Assembly (NCBI RefSeq): GCF_000026185.1
Contig: NC_010694.1
Location: 3,658,001 to 3,722,000 of the forward strand
Source of the DNA: Erwinia tasmaniensis Et1/99
GTDB lineage: Bacteria; Pseudomonadota; Gammaproteobacteria; Enterobacterales; Enterobacteriaceae
Reading direction: 5' to 3'
DNA: 64,000 nucleotides
Both the position numbers and the translations under genes were made by a program. This document shows, one piece after another, positions 17,051 through 26,026 of this stretch. Under the pieces are notes generated by a model, which saw only the letters and a list, made by a program, of their open reading frames with translations, was not told the DNA's origin and made no database searches. Position 1 is the first letter of the stretch; each line of letters opens with the position of its first letter.

Positions 17051-19771
17051 ATGTGCCTCCCTTACGCGTTAATTTATCAAGCGCACCCTGTGGCTAAATC
17101 TTTATTATGTTCAGGGATTATAAAACCCGTGCCTACAATAAATTTATTAAAGCCATTGGTCAGAGGAACGCTGGTTTCGCGCTTTTTTTTTCTGACTCTG
17201 TTCATACTCTGCTCTTTTTCTGTGCGGGTTAATGCTGATGTTTATTTCGCCCCAGAGCTGATCGGTAACGATCTGGATATGGTCGCAGATCTCAGCCGTT
17301 TCACTAAAAATGGTCAGCAGATCCCAGGGACTTATCGCGTTTCAATTTTTGTCAACAACCGTTATTGGACTGAAAAAGAGCTGGTCTTCTCAGCGTATGA
17401 CAACCAGGAAGTGGGACAGCATCAACCGAAAGACGTCAAAGATAATACGGGCCTGCAGGCCTGTCTGACGCGCTCAGATTTAGCGGATGCGGGGGTTAAC
17501 GTTGACGCTTTAGCCGCGCTTAACGCAATAACAGATGAGGCATGTCTTTCTCCTGGCCAATTTATCAAAAACGCATCCACCTCATTTGATTTTCAAAAAA
17601 TGCGTTTTGATATCAGCATTCCTCAAGCCTATATGCAGCACAAAGCGCAAGGCTATATCTCTCCCGAGAGATGGGATGAAGGGATAAACGCGCTGCTGCT
17701 GGATTACAACTTGAGTGGAAATCAGAAACGGAGCCGTGGCAGCACGGGCCGCAGCCATTATTTAAATCTGAACGCGGGAATAAATATAGGCGCATGGCGC
17801 TTACGCGACAACCGCAGCTGGAACGAGTATCACAGCCGTGGCATCAGTTACAGCCAATGGCAGCGTCAGCAAACCTGGGCTGAACGTTCGGTGATCCCGT
17901 TGAAAAGTCATGTGCAGCTGGGAGACCTGACGACAGGGGGAGATATGTTTGACACGGTGAGTTTCAGAGGCGTGCAGATTGCCACCGATGAAAATATGTA
18001 TCCTGACAGCCTGCGTGGTTTTGCCCCCACGATCAGAGGCAATGCACGGACCAATGCTCAGGTTATCGTCCGCCAAAACGGCTATGACGTATATCAGACT
18101 TACGTTCCGCCCGGCGCGTTTACGATTAACGATCTGTATGCGGTCAATTCAAGTGGCGATCTTGATGTTTTGATTACCGAAGCGGACGGCAGCACAACGT
18201 CTTTTGTGGTTCCTTTCTCATCGGTGCCCCTGTTGCAACGCGAAGGTCAAACCAAGTACTCACTGACCGCGGGAAGATATCAAAACACTCGCCGGGGTTA
18301 TGAGCATCCACAGTTTTTGCAGGGAACCCTGCTGCGGGGTTATACGCATAATATTACCGCCTACACCGGCACGCAGCTTGCGCGTCGCTACACCGCTCTT
18401 CTCGGAGGAGCAGGTCTGAATCTGGGCAGGATGGGGGCCTTCTCAATGGATATCACCCAGGCTAATAGCACGCTAACCAGCGGCGATAAATATCAGGGCC
18501 GTTCTATGCGTCTTTTGTATGCTCATTCTTTGAATTCAACCGGAACGGCTTTCCAACTTGCAGGTTACCGCTATTCCACGGCGGGTTTTTACACTCTGGA
18601 AGAAGCCGCCAGTCAGGAGATGTCCGGCTGGCGCAATCAATCCTGTCACCGGGCAGAATGGCAGGATGAAGGTGATCCTCTGGCCACAAAACCTTGCGGA
18701 AACTATTTTGATCTGCGGCAGCATAAAAAAAGTAAAATACAGCTAAATATGTCTCAACAAGTGGGTTCTCTGGGAACGATATTTCTGTCAGGAACGAAAG
18801 AAACCTACCGCAATAGTCGTTACGCCAGAAAGTCATTGCAAACGGGGCTGAACTCTTCATGGGGCAGCGCCAGCTACAGCCTGACGTTCAATTATAACTT
18901 TGCCAACGCGTCGCAGCGCCCCGATCGCTCAGCTTACTTTAACCTGTCCTTCCCGTTGAATACGCTGCCGTTTATGTCCAACTCTCAAACCTGGGCAAAT
19001 TACAGTATTAACCGTGATAACAATGGAAATATGTCTCATCAGTCAAGCCTGAGCGGGAGGATCCTTGATGAGAACAAACTTAGCTGGAATATGACTCAAG
19101 GCTACAGTGGCCGCAATGGAAATTCAGGTAGCCTTAGCGAAACGTATAAGGGCCGATACGGCAGCAGCAACGCCGGATACAGCTACGGTAAGGATTACCG
19201 TCAGATAAGCTACGGTCTTGCGGGGGGAATAATTTTCCACGGTGAGGGGGTGACATTTGGCCAGACGTTAGGGGATACCAATATCCTGGTTGCCGCACCG
19301 GGCATAAAATATACCGCCCTGGAAAATGAAACGGGTATTTCGACTGACTGGCGGGGATACGCCATTAAGCCTTTCGCATCGGTCTATCGCGAAAACCGCG
19401 TGGCGCTGGATGCAAAAAACCTGGATTACGGAACCGATATCGATAACCCGGTCATGCGCGTGGTGCCGACTAAGGGTGCCGTAGTCAAGGCGGTGTTTAA
19501 AGGCCGGACGGGAAAAAGCATGTTAATTACCCTAAGTCATAACAATAAATTCCTGCCGTTCGGCAGCGTGGTGACCGCAGGAGAGAGTAGCGGCATTGTC
19601 GGCGATGACGGGCAGGTGTATCTCTCTGGCATGGCGGTGAGCGGCAAGGGCCAGGCGCGCTGGGGTAACGAGAGCAACCAGCGGTGTGACTTTGACTGGC
19701 AAACGGTCAGAGAACCGGCAAAGAGCGGCATCATTTCATTCAACGCTCACTGTGGCCAGGGGGAAAAATGA
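17051..19771 (+). CDS. outer-membrane fimbrial usher (fimbrial operon 1)
   Basis: FimD/PapC-family usher of up to 906 residues that secretes and assembles the pilus. It shows the N-terminal chaperone-binding domain (YFAPELIGNDLDMVADLSRF), a pore barrel with plug (GAFTINDLYAVNSSGDLDV), and a C-terminal domain ending RCDFDWQTVREPAKSGIISF with the paired cysteines. The start is uncertain: ATG 17051 gives an unusually long leader, and a GTG at 17130 would start nearer the hydrophobic signal RFFFLTLFILCSFSVRVNA. Its stop overlaps the ATG of the next gene by four bases, showing tight coupling. Confidence 0.9.
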   Translation: MCLPYALIYQAHPVAKSLLCSGIIKPVPTINLLKPLVRGTLVSRFFFLTLFILCSFSVRVNADVYFAPELIGNDLDMVADLSRFTKNGQQIPGTYRVSIFVNNRYWTEKELVFSAYDNQEVGQHQPKDVKDNTGLQACLTRSDLADAGVNVDALAALNAITDEACLSPGQFIKNASTSFDFQKMRFDISIPQAYMQHKAQGYISPERWDEGINALLLDYNLSGNQKRSRGSTGRSHYLNLNAGINIGAWRLRDNRSWNEYHSRGISYSQWQRQQTWAERSVIPLKSHVQLGDLTTGGDMFDTVSFRGVQIATDENMYPDSLRGFAPTIRGNARTNAQVIVRQNGYDVYQTYVPPGAFTINDLYAVNSSGDLDVLITEADGSTTSFVVPFSSVPLLQREGQTKYSLTAGRYQNTRRGYEHPQFLQGTLLRGYTHNITAYTGTQLARRYTALLGGAGLNLGRMGAFSMDITQANSTLTSGDKYQGRSMRLLYAHSLNSTGTAFQLAGYRYSTAGFYTLEEAASQEMSGWRNQSCHRAEWQDEGDPLATKPCGNYFDLRQHKKSKIQLNMSQQVGSLGTIFLSGTKETYRNSRYARKSLQTGLNSSWGSASYSLTFNYNFANASQRPDRSAYFNLSFPLNTLPFMSNSQTWANYSINRDNNGNMSHQSSLSGRILDENKLSWNMTQGYSGRNGNSGSLSETYKGRYGSSNAGYSYGKDYRQISYGLAGGIIFHGEGVTFGQTLGDTNILVAAPGIKYTALENETGISTDWRGYAIKPFASVYRENRVALDAKNLDYGTDIDNPVMRVVPTKGAVVKAVFKGRTGKSMLITLSHNNKFLPFGSVVTAGESSGIVGDDGQVYLSGMAVSGKGQARWGNESNQRCDFDWQTVREPAKSGIISFNAHCGQGEK

Positions 19772-20310
19772 CATTACTACCGCGTGCAGTATGTATTTCG
19801 TTGGCGGGGGTGCTGTTGTCTACGGCTATCGACGCCGGGGCCGCCAGTGATACAGCAACCGTTACCCTGAAAGCTACCGTGAAAACGAATACCTGTAGCC
19901 TTGAAGATCGCGCGCCCACGGTATTCTTACCCGTCGTTTCGGTAGGTGATTTTGCCGCTGCCAGAGGGACGAGAGTGGGTGATAAAAAGGTCGCAATACA
20001 TCTTAAAGACTGCGATCCGGGGGCAACACAGGTGAAGGTAACGGCCAAAGGCATATCTGATTCAGATGACTACAGCGCGTTTAAAAATAGCGCCGATGGC
20101 GACCATGCCGCTTCGGGCGTAGGCCTTTATTTTTACACCGCTGATGGCATCCGCCGGTTTTATCCCGATGGTTCTGTCTCCGACAGCGTTCCGCTGAGCG
20201 CGGGTCAGAATAATACCCTGGTGTTCTCCGCCAGCTATGTCTCCACGAGAGACAGCGTTGCGCCCGGCAGCTTTATCAGCGTAGTGAATCTTGAGTTTGA
20301 ATATCAGTAA
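19768..20310 (+). CDS. minor fimbrial subunit (fimbrial operon 1)
   Basis: 180-residue pilin-domain protein. A signal peptide ends near AIDAGA, before ASDTATVTLKATVKTNTCSL. Two cysteines (NTCSL and LKDCDP) form the typical pilin disulfide and the C-terminus SVVNLEFEYQ is the usual chaperone-binding strand. It starts inside the usher stop (ATGA overlap), so translation is coupled. It is probably a minor or adaptor subunit joining the tip adhesin to the shaft; this role is inferred from gene order. Confidence 0.82.
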   Translation: MTLLPRAVCISLAGVLLSTAIDAGAASDTATVTLKATVKTNTCSLEDRAPTVFLPVVSVGDFAAARGTRVGDKKVAIHLKDCDPGATQVKVTAKGISDSDDYSAFKNSADGDHAASGVGLYFYTADGIRRFYPDGSVSDSVPLSAGQNNTLVFSASYVSTRDSVAPGSFISVVNLEFEYQ

Positions 20311-20343
20311 TTGTGCAAATAGAGACAGATAAACAGGTGTTCC

Positions 20344-21264
20344 ATGAAAAATAAAATAGTCCGCAGTGTTGTTTATGCTCTTCTTTGTATGGTGTCTGCC
20401 GGGGGTTTATGCGCCGATTACGGGGGTCATATTACCTGGCCGGCATCGCTCACCGGCGCCCCAGGCACCGGGAGGGCAACATTAAACCTGCAGGCTCCGA
20501 GACAATCCTCAGCTTCAATCGGCAAGGGTAACGTTTGGGTGGCCTGGGGGGCAGATACGTATCACCTCAACAGGGATTGTATTCAGTGGAACGGCACTGC
20601 CTATCTTGACGTAGAGTACAAGCGTAAAGGCGGTGGGTGGCTTGGCAGCAGAACGATAGCTTTCCCGGCTAATTTTTTCGTCAGTAGCGATCATATTTCG
20701 GTCGAGGGAAATGTATGGACAGATGTTGATGCGGTCAGAATAAATAGCATCAACTCAAGCGGGTTAATCATTGAAAATACCTGTTTCCATAATGAGGAAA
20801 TCTGGATCCAACGCGCCATCTCGATCGGCGAAAATCATTGGGATATGGAGATAAAAGGCACGATCCCCTTTAGAGCACAGTGTACCGTTTCCGTCGACAC
20901 CCTGGTCGATTTGGGTGATATAAAGTACGGTGACCTGGTGAAATCCCCAGGGGGATTATTAATGGAAAAAAAAGTAAAGCTTCCGGTGCAATGGCACTGT
21001 TCGGGTAATAACCTCAACGAAAAAATAACCATAACGACAAATAAGGTATCGAACGGCTGCGTGGGGACGGGAAATGACTCATTACGCTTTTGCCTTTTCC
21101 GCGAAAACAGCGCGGTGCCGATAGATTTAAGCCAGGGAACCGCTTCATTTTCAGCGCCACAGGCTGGTGAGAGCACCCATATTATGGTGGTTCCCGGCGC
21201 GGGAAAAAACCCGCAACCCGGTGAGAGCCAGGGGATAATGACCGTCAGGATAGAACCGCAATAA
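20344..21264 (+). CDS. probable two-domain tip adhesin (fimbrial operon 1)
   Basis: 306-residue secreted protein, last in the fimbrial operon. The signal peptide ends near SAGGLCA. Residues about 25-165 form an N-terminal domain with no recognised family (WVAWGADTYHLNRDCIQWNG, aromatic-rich), and about 170-306 look like a pilin domain (CTVSVDTLVDLGDIKYGDL, QWHCSGNNLNEKI, ending GIMTVRIEPQ). This lectin-plus-pilin layout is that of chaperone-usher tip adhesins. The receptor is unknown. The gene begins 33 bases after the minor subunit. Confidence 0.7.
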   Translation: MKNKIVRSVVYALLCMVSAGGLCADYGGHITWPASLTGAPGTGRATLNLQAPRQSSASIGKGNVWVAWGADTYHLNRDCIQWNGTAYLDVEYKRKGGGWLGSRTIAFPANFFVSSDHISVEGNVWTDVDAVRINSINSSGLIIENTCFHNEEIWIQRAISIGENHWDMEIKGTIPFRAQCTVSVDTLVDLGDIKYGDLVKSPGGLLMEKKVKLPVQWHCSGNNLNEKITITTNKVSNGCVGTGNDSLRFCLFRENSAVPIDLSQGTASFSAPQAGESTHIMVVPGAGKNPQPGESQGIMTVRIEPQ

Positions 21265-21640
21265 AAAGATGTTATTTCGGCTCTGACACGGCAAGCCGAT
21301 AAAACATATCAACGATTGGATCCTGGTTTAAATAGCAGCATTGAGTTATCACGATGAGAGCGTATTATTTAGAGCATAACGGAAATCGGCAAAATGAAGC
21401 GGAAGGAACGTACCTGCCATCTCCCTATATGCCTGAAAGATAACAACCCTGAAAATTTACCTTATGTCAAAGTAATTTACTGATAATGTGTTGCCAAAAT
21501 ATGAGTTAGGCTGGAATAAATCGGCTTCTGAAACCACTCAGTCTCCCGCTATTTAACTGTGCTATAATTGCAGGAATAAATAATAAAACCCTGATATTTA
21601 AACAACTAATTATATAGCATGATGATTTAGGGGAGCTGGT
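21265..21640. other. intergenic region between fimbrial operon 1 and its putative regulator
   Basis: 376 bases, AT-rich towards the regulator. No gene, clear terminator or recognised binding site was found. It must hold the promoter of the disrupted MarT-like gene. Confidence 0.4.
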
Positions 21641-21765
21641 TTGAGTAGAAAATTTACGATCAACAAGATAATCACTTTTGAACCCGAAAAAAAAAGCATT
21701 TCCGGGAAAAATTCTACTGTTCCAGTCAGTGCCTCAGCTGCATTATGCCTCGAGTTATTAATCAT

Positions 21766-21768
21766 CAA
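21766..21768. repeat. target-site duplication, left copy
   Basis: CAA directly before the IS left end; identical to 23003-23005. Three base pairs is a usual duplication length for the IS3 family. Confidence 0.75.
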
Positions 21769-21833
21769 TGAATAGACCCGGATTTCGTAGACACTTTTTT
21801 GCCTCATAATGGAGGCTCAATGAAGGAGTGTTT

Positions 21834-22112
21834 ATGTCAGCCAAAAATTTCACTGAAGAATTCAAAATTGAAGCCGTAAAACAGATTAACGAGCAGGGAT
21901 ACCCTGTTTCTGAGGTTGCGGCACGACTCGGTGTTTCTACCAACAGCCTTTACGCGTGGATTAAGCGTTACCAAAAACCTGAACCACAGCGAAAGCAGGA
22001 CGATGCCCTTCAGCACGAAGTAAAGCGCCTCAGGCAAGAACTTAAGCGGGTGACTGAGGAGCGAGATATTTTAAAAAAGGCCGCCGCGTACTTTGCAAGA
22101 ACGTCAGGCTGA
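21834..22112 (+). CDS. IS3-family OrfA (helix-turn-helix and leucine-zipper protein)
   Basis: 92-residue protein with an N-terminal helix-turn-helix for end recognition (YPVSEVAARLGVSTNSLYAW, about 24-43) and a C-terminal heptad region (LQHEVKRLRQELKRVTEERD) for multimerisation. The ATG at 21834 has AAGGAG at good spacing. Near its end the codons run ATT TTA AAA AAG G, a typical slippery site; a -1 slip enters the orfB frame (KKGRRVLCKNVRLKYAF) and would yield the OrfAB transposase. Confidence 0.9.
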   Translation: MSAKNFTEEFKIEAVKQINEQGYPVSEVAARLGVSTNSLYAWIKRYQKPEPQRKQDDALQHEVKRLRQELKRVTEERDILKKAAAYFARTSG

Positions 22113-22132
22113 AGTACGCCTTCATTAAAAAA

Positions 22133-22984
22133 ATGTCGTCCTTTTATGCTGTACGCCGGTTGTGTCTGGTTCTTGGCCTCCATTACAGCGGTTATTACCA
22201 GTGGCTAAAGCGACCTCAATCTTTGCGTGCCAGGCAAGATGATCGCCAAACAGGTCTCATTAAGCAACTGTGGCTTGAAAGTGGTACGGTTTATGGTTAT
22301 CGAAAAATCTGGCTCGATATGAAAGACTTGGGTGAACGAGCCGGGCGTAACAGGATCGCGCGCCTAATGAGGCTTGCAGAGTTGGCTTCTCAAACCGGAT
22401 ACCGGAAACGACGCTATTGCGGCGGCGGAAAGCCTTCAGTTGCCAGCCCTAATTACCTTGAACGCCAGTTCATTGTTCCTACCCCAAATACTCATTGGGT
22501 GAGTGACATGACCTATATAAGAACGCATGAGGGTTGGTTGTATCTGGCCGTTGTTCTCGACCTCTTCTCGCGCCGGGTTATCGGCTGGAGTATGGGGGGA
22601 CGAATGACAGCAGAGTTGGTGATGGACGCCTTGTTGATGGCGGTGTGGCGACGCAAACCAGCGGCAGAAGTACTAATCCATTCGGATCAGGGGTCTCAAT
22701 ATACGAGCGAAAGATGTCAGCACTTTATGACAGCTCACAATTTAAAAAGCAGCATGAGTCGTCGTGGTAATTGCCATGATAACGCGGTGGCAGAAAGCTT
22801 TTTCCAGTTGCTAAAACGAGAACGCATAAAGAAACGGATCTATAAAAATAGAGAAGAAGCAAAGGCTGATATCTTCGATTATGTAGAGATGTTTTATAAT
22901 GCTAAACGTCGGCATAGCGCCTGTGAAGATCAACCCCCTGCAGTTTATGAAAGTGCCTGGTTCATGAGGCACGGAACCGTCTAG
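22133..22984 (+). CDS. IS3-family OrfB (DDE transposase catalytic part)
   Basis: 283 residues from the internal ATG; in vivo probably made mainly as an OrfAB fusion by -1 frameshifting. An HTH_21-like segment (SGTVYGYRKIWLDMK) is followed by an rve-type integrase core. The DDE triad is visible: D in HWVSDMTYI, D in LIHSDQGSQYTS, and E in NAVAESFFQLLKRE. The frame is intact to its stop at the right inverted repeat, so the element may be active. Confidence 0.93.
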   Translation: MSSFYAVRRLCLVLGLHYSGYYQWLKRPQSLRARQDDRQTGLIKQLWLESGTVYGYRKIWLDMKDLGERAGRNRIARLMRLAELASQTGYRKRRYCGGGKPSVASPNYLERQFIVPTPNTHWVSDMTYIRTHEGWLYLAVVLDLFSRRVIGWSMGGRMTAELVMDALLMAVWRRKPAAEVLIHSDQGSQYTSERCQHFMTAHNLKSSMSRRGNCHDNAVAESFFQLLKRERIKKRIYKNREEAKADIFDYVEMFYNAKRRHSACEDQPPAVYESAWFMRHGTV

Positions 22985-23002
22985 GAAACCCGGGTCTATT
23001 CA

Positions 23003-23005
23003 CAA
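23003..23005. repeat. target-site duplication, right copy
   Basis: CAA directly after the IS right end, matching 21766-21768. Deleting the IS and one copy restores the regulator frame. Confidence 0.75.
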
Positions 23006-23712
23006 TATCGGCGAACTGGTCACTCACGAACAGCTGTATGACTTTGCGTGGCGTAGATTCGGCATGGAACCAACGTCGACATCCCTTTACCAAAACATAT
23101 CCAACCTGCGACGCGCACTCAATAAAAGTGGCCTGAATGAAGGGATCATCCGCACTATGCCACGCAGGGGATTCCTCCTCTCCCCGCTAACGGAAATCGT
23201 ACGGGAAACCTATACGCCTGATACGGAGACGCTGCCTGATCTCACGACCGCTGGTGGCGTTGACCGGGCCGAAAAAGAGGTCTTTTTGCCCCCAACCTCC
23301 GAGGTCAGTGAGAAACCAACGACGCGACGTAGTGACACTAAAACGACGGCAAGTATCGAGAAAAAAATTAAAAGAATGGCCGCATATGGCATCGGCCTTA
23401 TGCTGATCTTTTTACTTATTTTGGCACCGTTGTACCTTAATAAGGCAGAAACCTTGCAAAATAACAGTCTGTTCGTGCCCTTTATGCACAGCGATCGTTG
23501 CTCTATTTTTGTCAATCGCGATAGCCGATTAAGTTCCGAGGAGATACATAAGTTTGTCTCCGTGCTAAATATCTCCTGTCAGACGCATCGATATTTTTAT
23601 ATCACAACCTATAAAAATGCAGACAGAGCTTCAGTATTTATGTGTCAGAATTCACTGTTGGAGAAAGAGAACGCCTGGTGCCACTCTGACTATTACATAG
23701 GAAATATGATTG

Positions 23713-24180
23713 ATGAATAAGTTGATAATATTCCCACTGCTGATCGTCGTCATTATTGCCACGGCCGTTATCGTCACTTATCGGAAAAACAGCGAGCAGA
23801 CGATAAACTGCCGCGGCGAGGTTTCCATCAAAAGAGGCACCGACAGGCTGAATATGGTGGTAGCACAACAGTTAAATGCCGGGGACGGAACCGTGTCTCT
23901 CTCAGGAGTACTGTACAGAGGCGATGATATTGCGGGATATTTAAGTAAAACGGTCAGTTTTACCTACGATAAGGATGGAGACCTGTATCGGCTAAAGTCT
24001 GCGCATATTATCAACTCACCACAAATGACTTTACCTGCTGATACAGAAAGAGCCTGGCTTCCGACCTTTTTTATTGATGAGGGCACGCCCCATACGCTGG
24101 AGATCAAACCGTATGGCAACCACAGCTGGTTGATTTACTCGCATACGGTCCCGATATTTATCTGTGAGAAAAATCTGTAG
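23713..24180 (+). CDS. FidL-like membrane protein
   Basis: 155-residue protein with one N-terminal membrane anchor (LIIFPLLIVVIIATAVIVTY, about 4-23) and a periplasmic domain with two cysteines (INCRG and FICEKNL). It resembles FidL, which lies next to the ToxR-like regulator MarT in Salmonella; analogous pairs (ToxR-ToxS, PsaE-PsaF) suggest that it stabilises or tunes the regulator in the periplasm. The ATG overlaps the end of the regulator by eight bases (ATGAATAA), so the two were translationally coupled. With the regulator split by the IS its role here is probably lost, although the gene itself is intact. A TTG one codon earlier is a possible start. Confidence 0.72.
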   Translation: MNKLIIFPLLIVVIIATAVIVTYRKNSEQTINCRGEVSIKRGTDRLNMVVAQQLNAGDGTVSLSGVLYRGDDIAGYLSKTVSFTYDKDGDLYRLKSAHIINSPQMTLPADTERAWLPTFFIDEGTPHTLEIKPYGNHSWLIYSHTVPIFICEKNL

Positions 24181-24326
24181 CCCGTGATTCAAACCACTCA
24201 TTTTCCAGCCGTTATTTAGCATATCCCCAGCAGACACAGGCTTAACCGTTTGTGTGGCGAGATTTCCGGTTCCGCATTTGAGCAGCTACAATCAGTGGCT
24301 GAACTTAACCGGATAATGAGATATCG

Positions 24327-25343
24327 ATGAAAATTAAAAGCTATGCGGCAATGAAAGCCGGGCAGGCGCTGGAGCTTTATGAGTTTGAAGCCGAAGCGCT
24401 ATCTGCAGAAGAAGTTGAAGTCGAAGTCGAGTACTGCGGCGTTTGCCACTCCGATCTGTCGATGATCGACAATGAATGGGGGATTTCCCGCTATCCGACC
24501 ATCGCCGGTCATGAGGTGGTTGGGCGCGTATCGGCACTCGGAGAGGCGGCCAAAGATAAGGGGCTGTCGCTGGGACAGCGCGTTGGCGTCGGCTGGACGG
24601 CGAAAAGCTGCCAGCATTGCGATGCCTGTATCAACGGTGAACAGGTCAACTGCCAGCAGGGCAGCATACCCACCGTGCTCAACAACGGTGGCTTTGCCAA
24701 CAAAATGCGTGCCGACTGGCAATGGGTTATCCCTCTGCCGGAAAGTCTGGATGCCGCGACCGCGGGCCCGCTGCTGTGCGGCGGCATTACGGTATTTAAA
24801 CCGCTGCTGATGAGCAACATCACCGCCACCAGCCGCGTTGGCGTGATCGGCATTGGCGGCCTGGGACATATCGCTATCAAGATCCTGCATGCCATGGGGG
24901 CGGAGGTGGTCGCGTTCAGCTCCACCCCGCATAAAAAGCAGTCCATCCTGAATATGGGTGCCGACGAGGTGGTCAACAGTCGTGACCCGGAAGCCCTTAA
25001 GGCGCAGGCTGGGCGCTTTGATCTGATCGTCAGTACCGTTGCCGTCGACCTTGACTGGAAGCCGTACTTTGACGCGCTGGCACCGCAGGGCAAATTCCAT
25101 ACCGTTGGCGCAGTGATGAAGCCATTCCAGGTGGGTGCGTTTGATTTGATCTCAGGTGATAAAGCGTTGACCGGCTCATCCACCGGCTCTCCTGGCCAGC
25201 TGCGCTCGCTGCTTAAGCTGGCATCACGCCATGATATCGCGCCACAGGTTGAATTCTTCCCGATGTCGCAAATCAACGAGGCGCTGGAGCATGTGCGCGC
25301 CGGTAAAGCCAACTTCCGTGTAGTACTGAAAGCGGATTTCTGA
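24327..25343 (+). CDS. ahr: zinc-dependent NADPH aldehyde reductase, Ahr-like
   Basis: 338-residue medium-chain dehydrogenase/reductase very close to E. coli Ahr (YjgB), which reduces many aldehydes with NADPH. The catalytic zinc ligands are C40 in CGVCHSDLS and H62-E63 in AGHEVVG; the structural zinc cysteines are C95, C98, C101 and C109. The cofactor motif is [10 protein letters not shown]. It ends RVVLKADF, as in the E. coli protein. It sits alone between the fidL-like gene and a convergent LuxR-type gene and shows no link to the fimbriae. Confidence 0.88.
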   Translation: MKIKSYAAMKAGQALELYEFEAEALSAEEVEVEVEYCGVCHSDLSMIDNEWGISRYPTIAGHEVVGRVSALGEAAKDKGLSLGQRVGVGWTAKSCQHCDACINGEQVNCQQGSIPTVLNNGGFANKMRADWQWVIPLPESLDAATAGPLLCGGITVFKPLLMSNITATSRVGVIGIGGLGHIAIKILHAMGAEVVAFSSTPHKKQSILNMGADEVVNSRDPEALKAQAGRFDLIVSTVAVDLDWKPYFDALAPQGKFHTVGAVMKPFQVGAFDLISGDKALTGSSTGSPGQLRSLLKLASRHDIAPQVEFFPMSQINEALEHVRAGKANFRVVLKADF

Positions 25344-25405
25344 TGTTGTCACGCCGCACGGCGTGAGCCAGAAAGACGGGTAAAACACGATCGATTCAGA
25401 ATACC

Positions 25406-25429
25406 AGGCGACCTGCCATCGGGTCGCCT
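25406..25429 (+). terminator. hairpin after ahr, convergent gap
   Basis: AGGCGACC (25406-25413) pairs perfectly with GGTCGCCT (25422-25429) over an 8-base loop, followed by TCTTGCC. A second hairpin, TCACGCCG-CA-CGGCGTGA, lies nearer the ahr stop. Either may end ahr or the convergent regulator. Confidence 0.45.
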
Positions 25430-25441
25430 TCTTGCCACAGG

Positions 25442-26026
25442 TTAATGCGCCCTTGCTGCGTCACCGTCAGGCAGCTCACCATTTTGGATTTTGAGATAGA
25501 GGAAACTTAACGAGCGCGCCCGGTATTTGGTTTTCATGTTGTTCAGATGGGAGTATACCGTCTTATGGCTCAGCATAAGCCGTGAGGCCATATTCGCGAC
25601 GGGTAAATTCTTAAATACCAGCGTTCTGATTTTTCTTTCCATATTCGTTAATAAAATACCCTGGGAGGCATCCTTATGGTGGATCAGCCCTGTCAGCCTG
25701 GCGCAGTATTGATCTACGCTAATTTTTTCTCGCGATAACCTCAGTAACCGATCGACAAAATCGGTCATACTCATGCTTGAATCAATAAAAAAATGACTAT
25801 CATAAAAATCCGGCGGAAATAATGATTTATTACCGACCAGGACAAAATGGTGAGCGATAAATACATTCGAGACATTCATGAATTTTTTAAAGGCTTCTTC
25901 AGGAAATGACAGGTAGCGCATATCGACAATAACCAGCTTTTCGTGTTCGTGACTTATCCTATTTTCATTGATAAAAACCGAATTTACTGCAAATTCAAAA
26001 TAACGACAGTCACTAATAACGTGCAT
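25442..26026 (-). CDS. orphan LuxR-type transcriptional regulator
   Basis: 194 residues. The C-terminal part has a LuxR/FixJ-type helix-turn-helix (ERKIRTLVFKNLPVANMASR and LMLSHKTVYSHLNNMKTKYRA, about residues 130-170). The N-terminal 120 residues resemble a receiver fold only loosely and lack the aspartate set needed for phosphorylation. This layout is shared with fimbrial regulators such as EcpR/MatA and with BglJ. AGAAGG precedes the ATG at 26026; the frame is open 11 codons further. Its AT-rich composition and position near fimbrial operon 1 make fimbrial control plausible, but this is unproven. Confidence 0.72.
   Translation of the reverse strand: MHVISDCRYFEFAVNSVFINENRISHEHEKLVIVDMRYLSFPEEAFKKFMNVSNVFIAHHFVLVGNKSLFPPDFYDSHFFIDSSMSMTDFVDRLLRLSREKISVDQYCARLTGLIHHKDASQGILLTNMERKIRTLVFKNLPVANMASRLMLSHKTVYSHLNNMKTKYRARSLSFLYLKIQNGELPDGDAARAH

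Larger units (their letters stand above)
21769..23002 (+). mobile_element. IS3-family insertion sequence, 1234 bp, complete
   Basis: The left end begins TGAATAGACCCGGATTTC and the right end, read on the other strand, begins TGAATAGACCCGGGTTTC; the imperfect terminal repeats run to about 24 bases and have the TG...CA ends of the family. It carries orfA and orfB in overlapping frames with an A6G slippery run at 22073-22079. Flanking CAA repeats and intact genes suggest a recent insertion. The exact subgroup cannot be named without a database comparison. Confidence 0.92.
21641..23720 (+). pseudogene. ToxR/MarT-like membrane-bound winged-helix regulator, split by an IS3-family element
   Basis: The 5' part (21641-21768) starts with TTG after AGGGGAGCTGG and encodes SRKFTINKIITFEPEKK...ALCLELLIIN. 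After the IS the frame resumes with IGELVTHEQLYDFAWRRFG. Removing the IS and one CAA copy gives LCLELLIINIGELVTHEQ in one uninterrupted frame of 280 codons plus stop. The product is a CadC/ToxR-type OmpR-like winged helix (to about residue 100), a proline-rich linker, one transmembrane helix (YGIGLMLIFLLILAPLYL) and a short periplasmic domain with cysteines. The neighbouring fidL-like gene points to the MarT-FidL pair of Salmonella SPI-3. The insertion falls inside the DNA-binding domain, so the gene is presumably inactive. Its likely target is fimbrial operon 1. Confidence 0.85.

Noticed and set aside
21774..22998. IS ends placed at TAGACCC and GGGTCTA
   Set aside because: The inverted repeat extends outward to TGAATAG, giving the TG...CA ends of the IS3 family and a matching CAA duplication, so the wider boundary is better supported.
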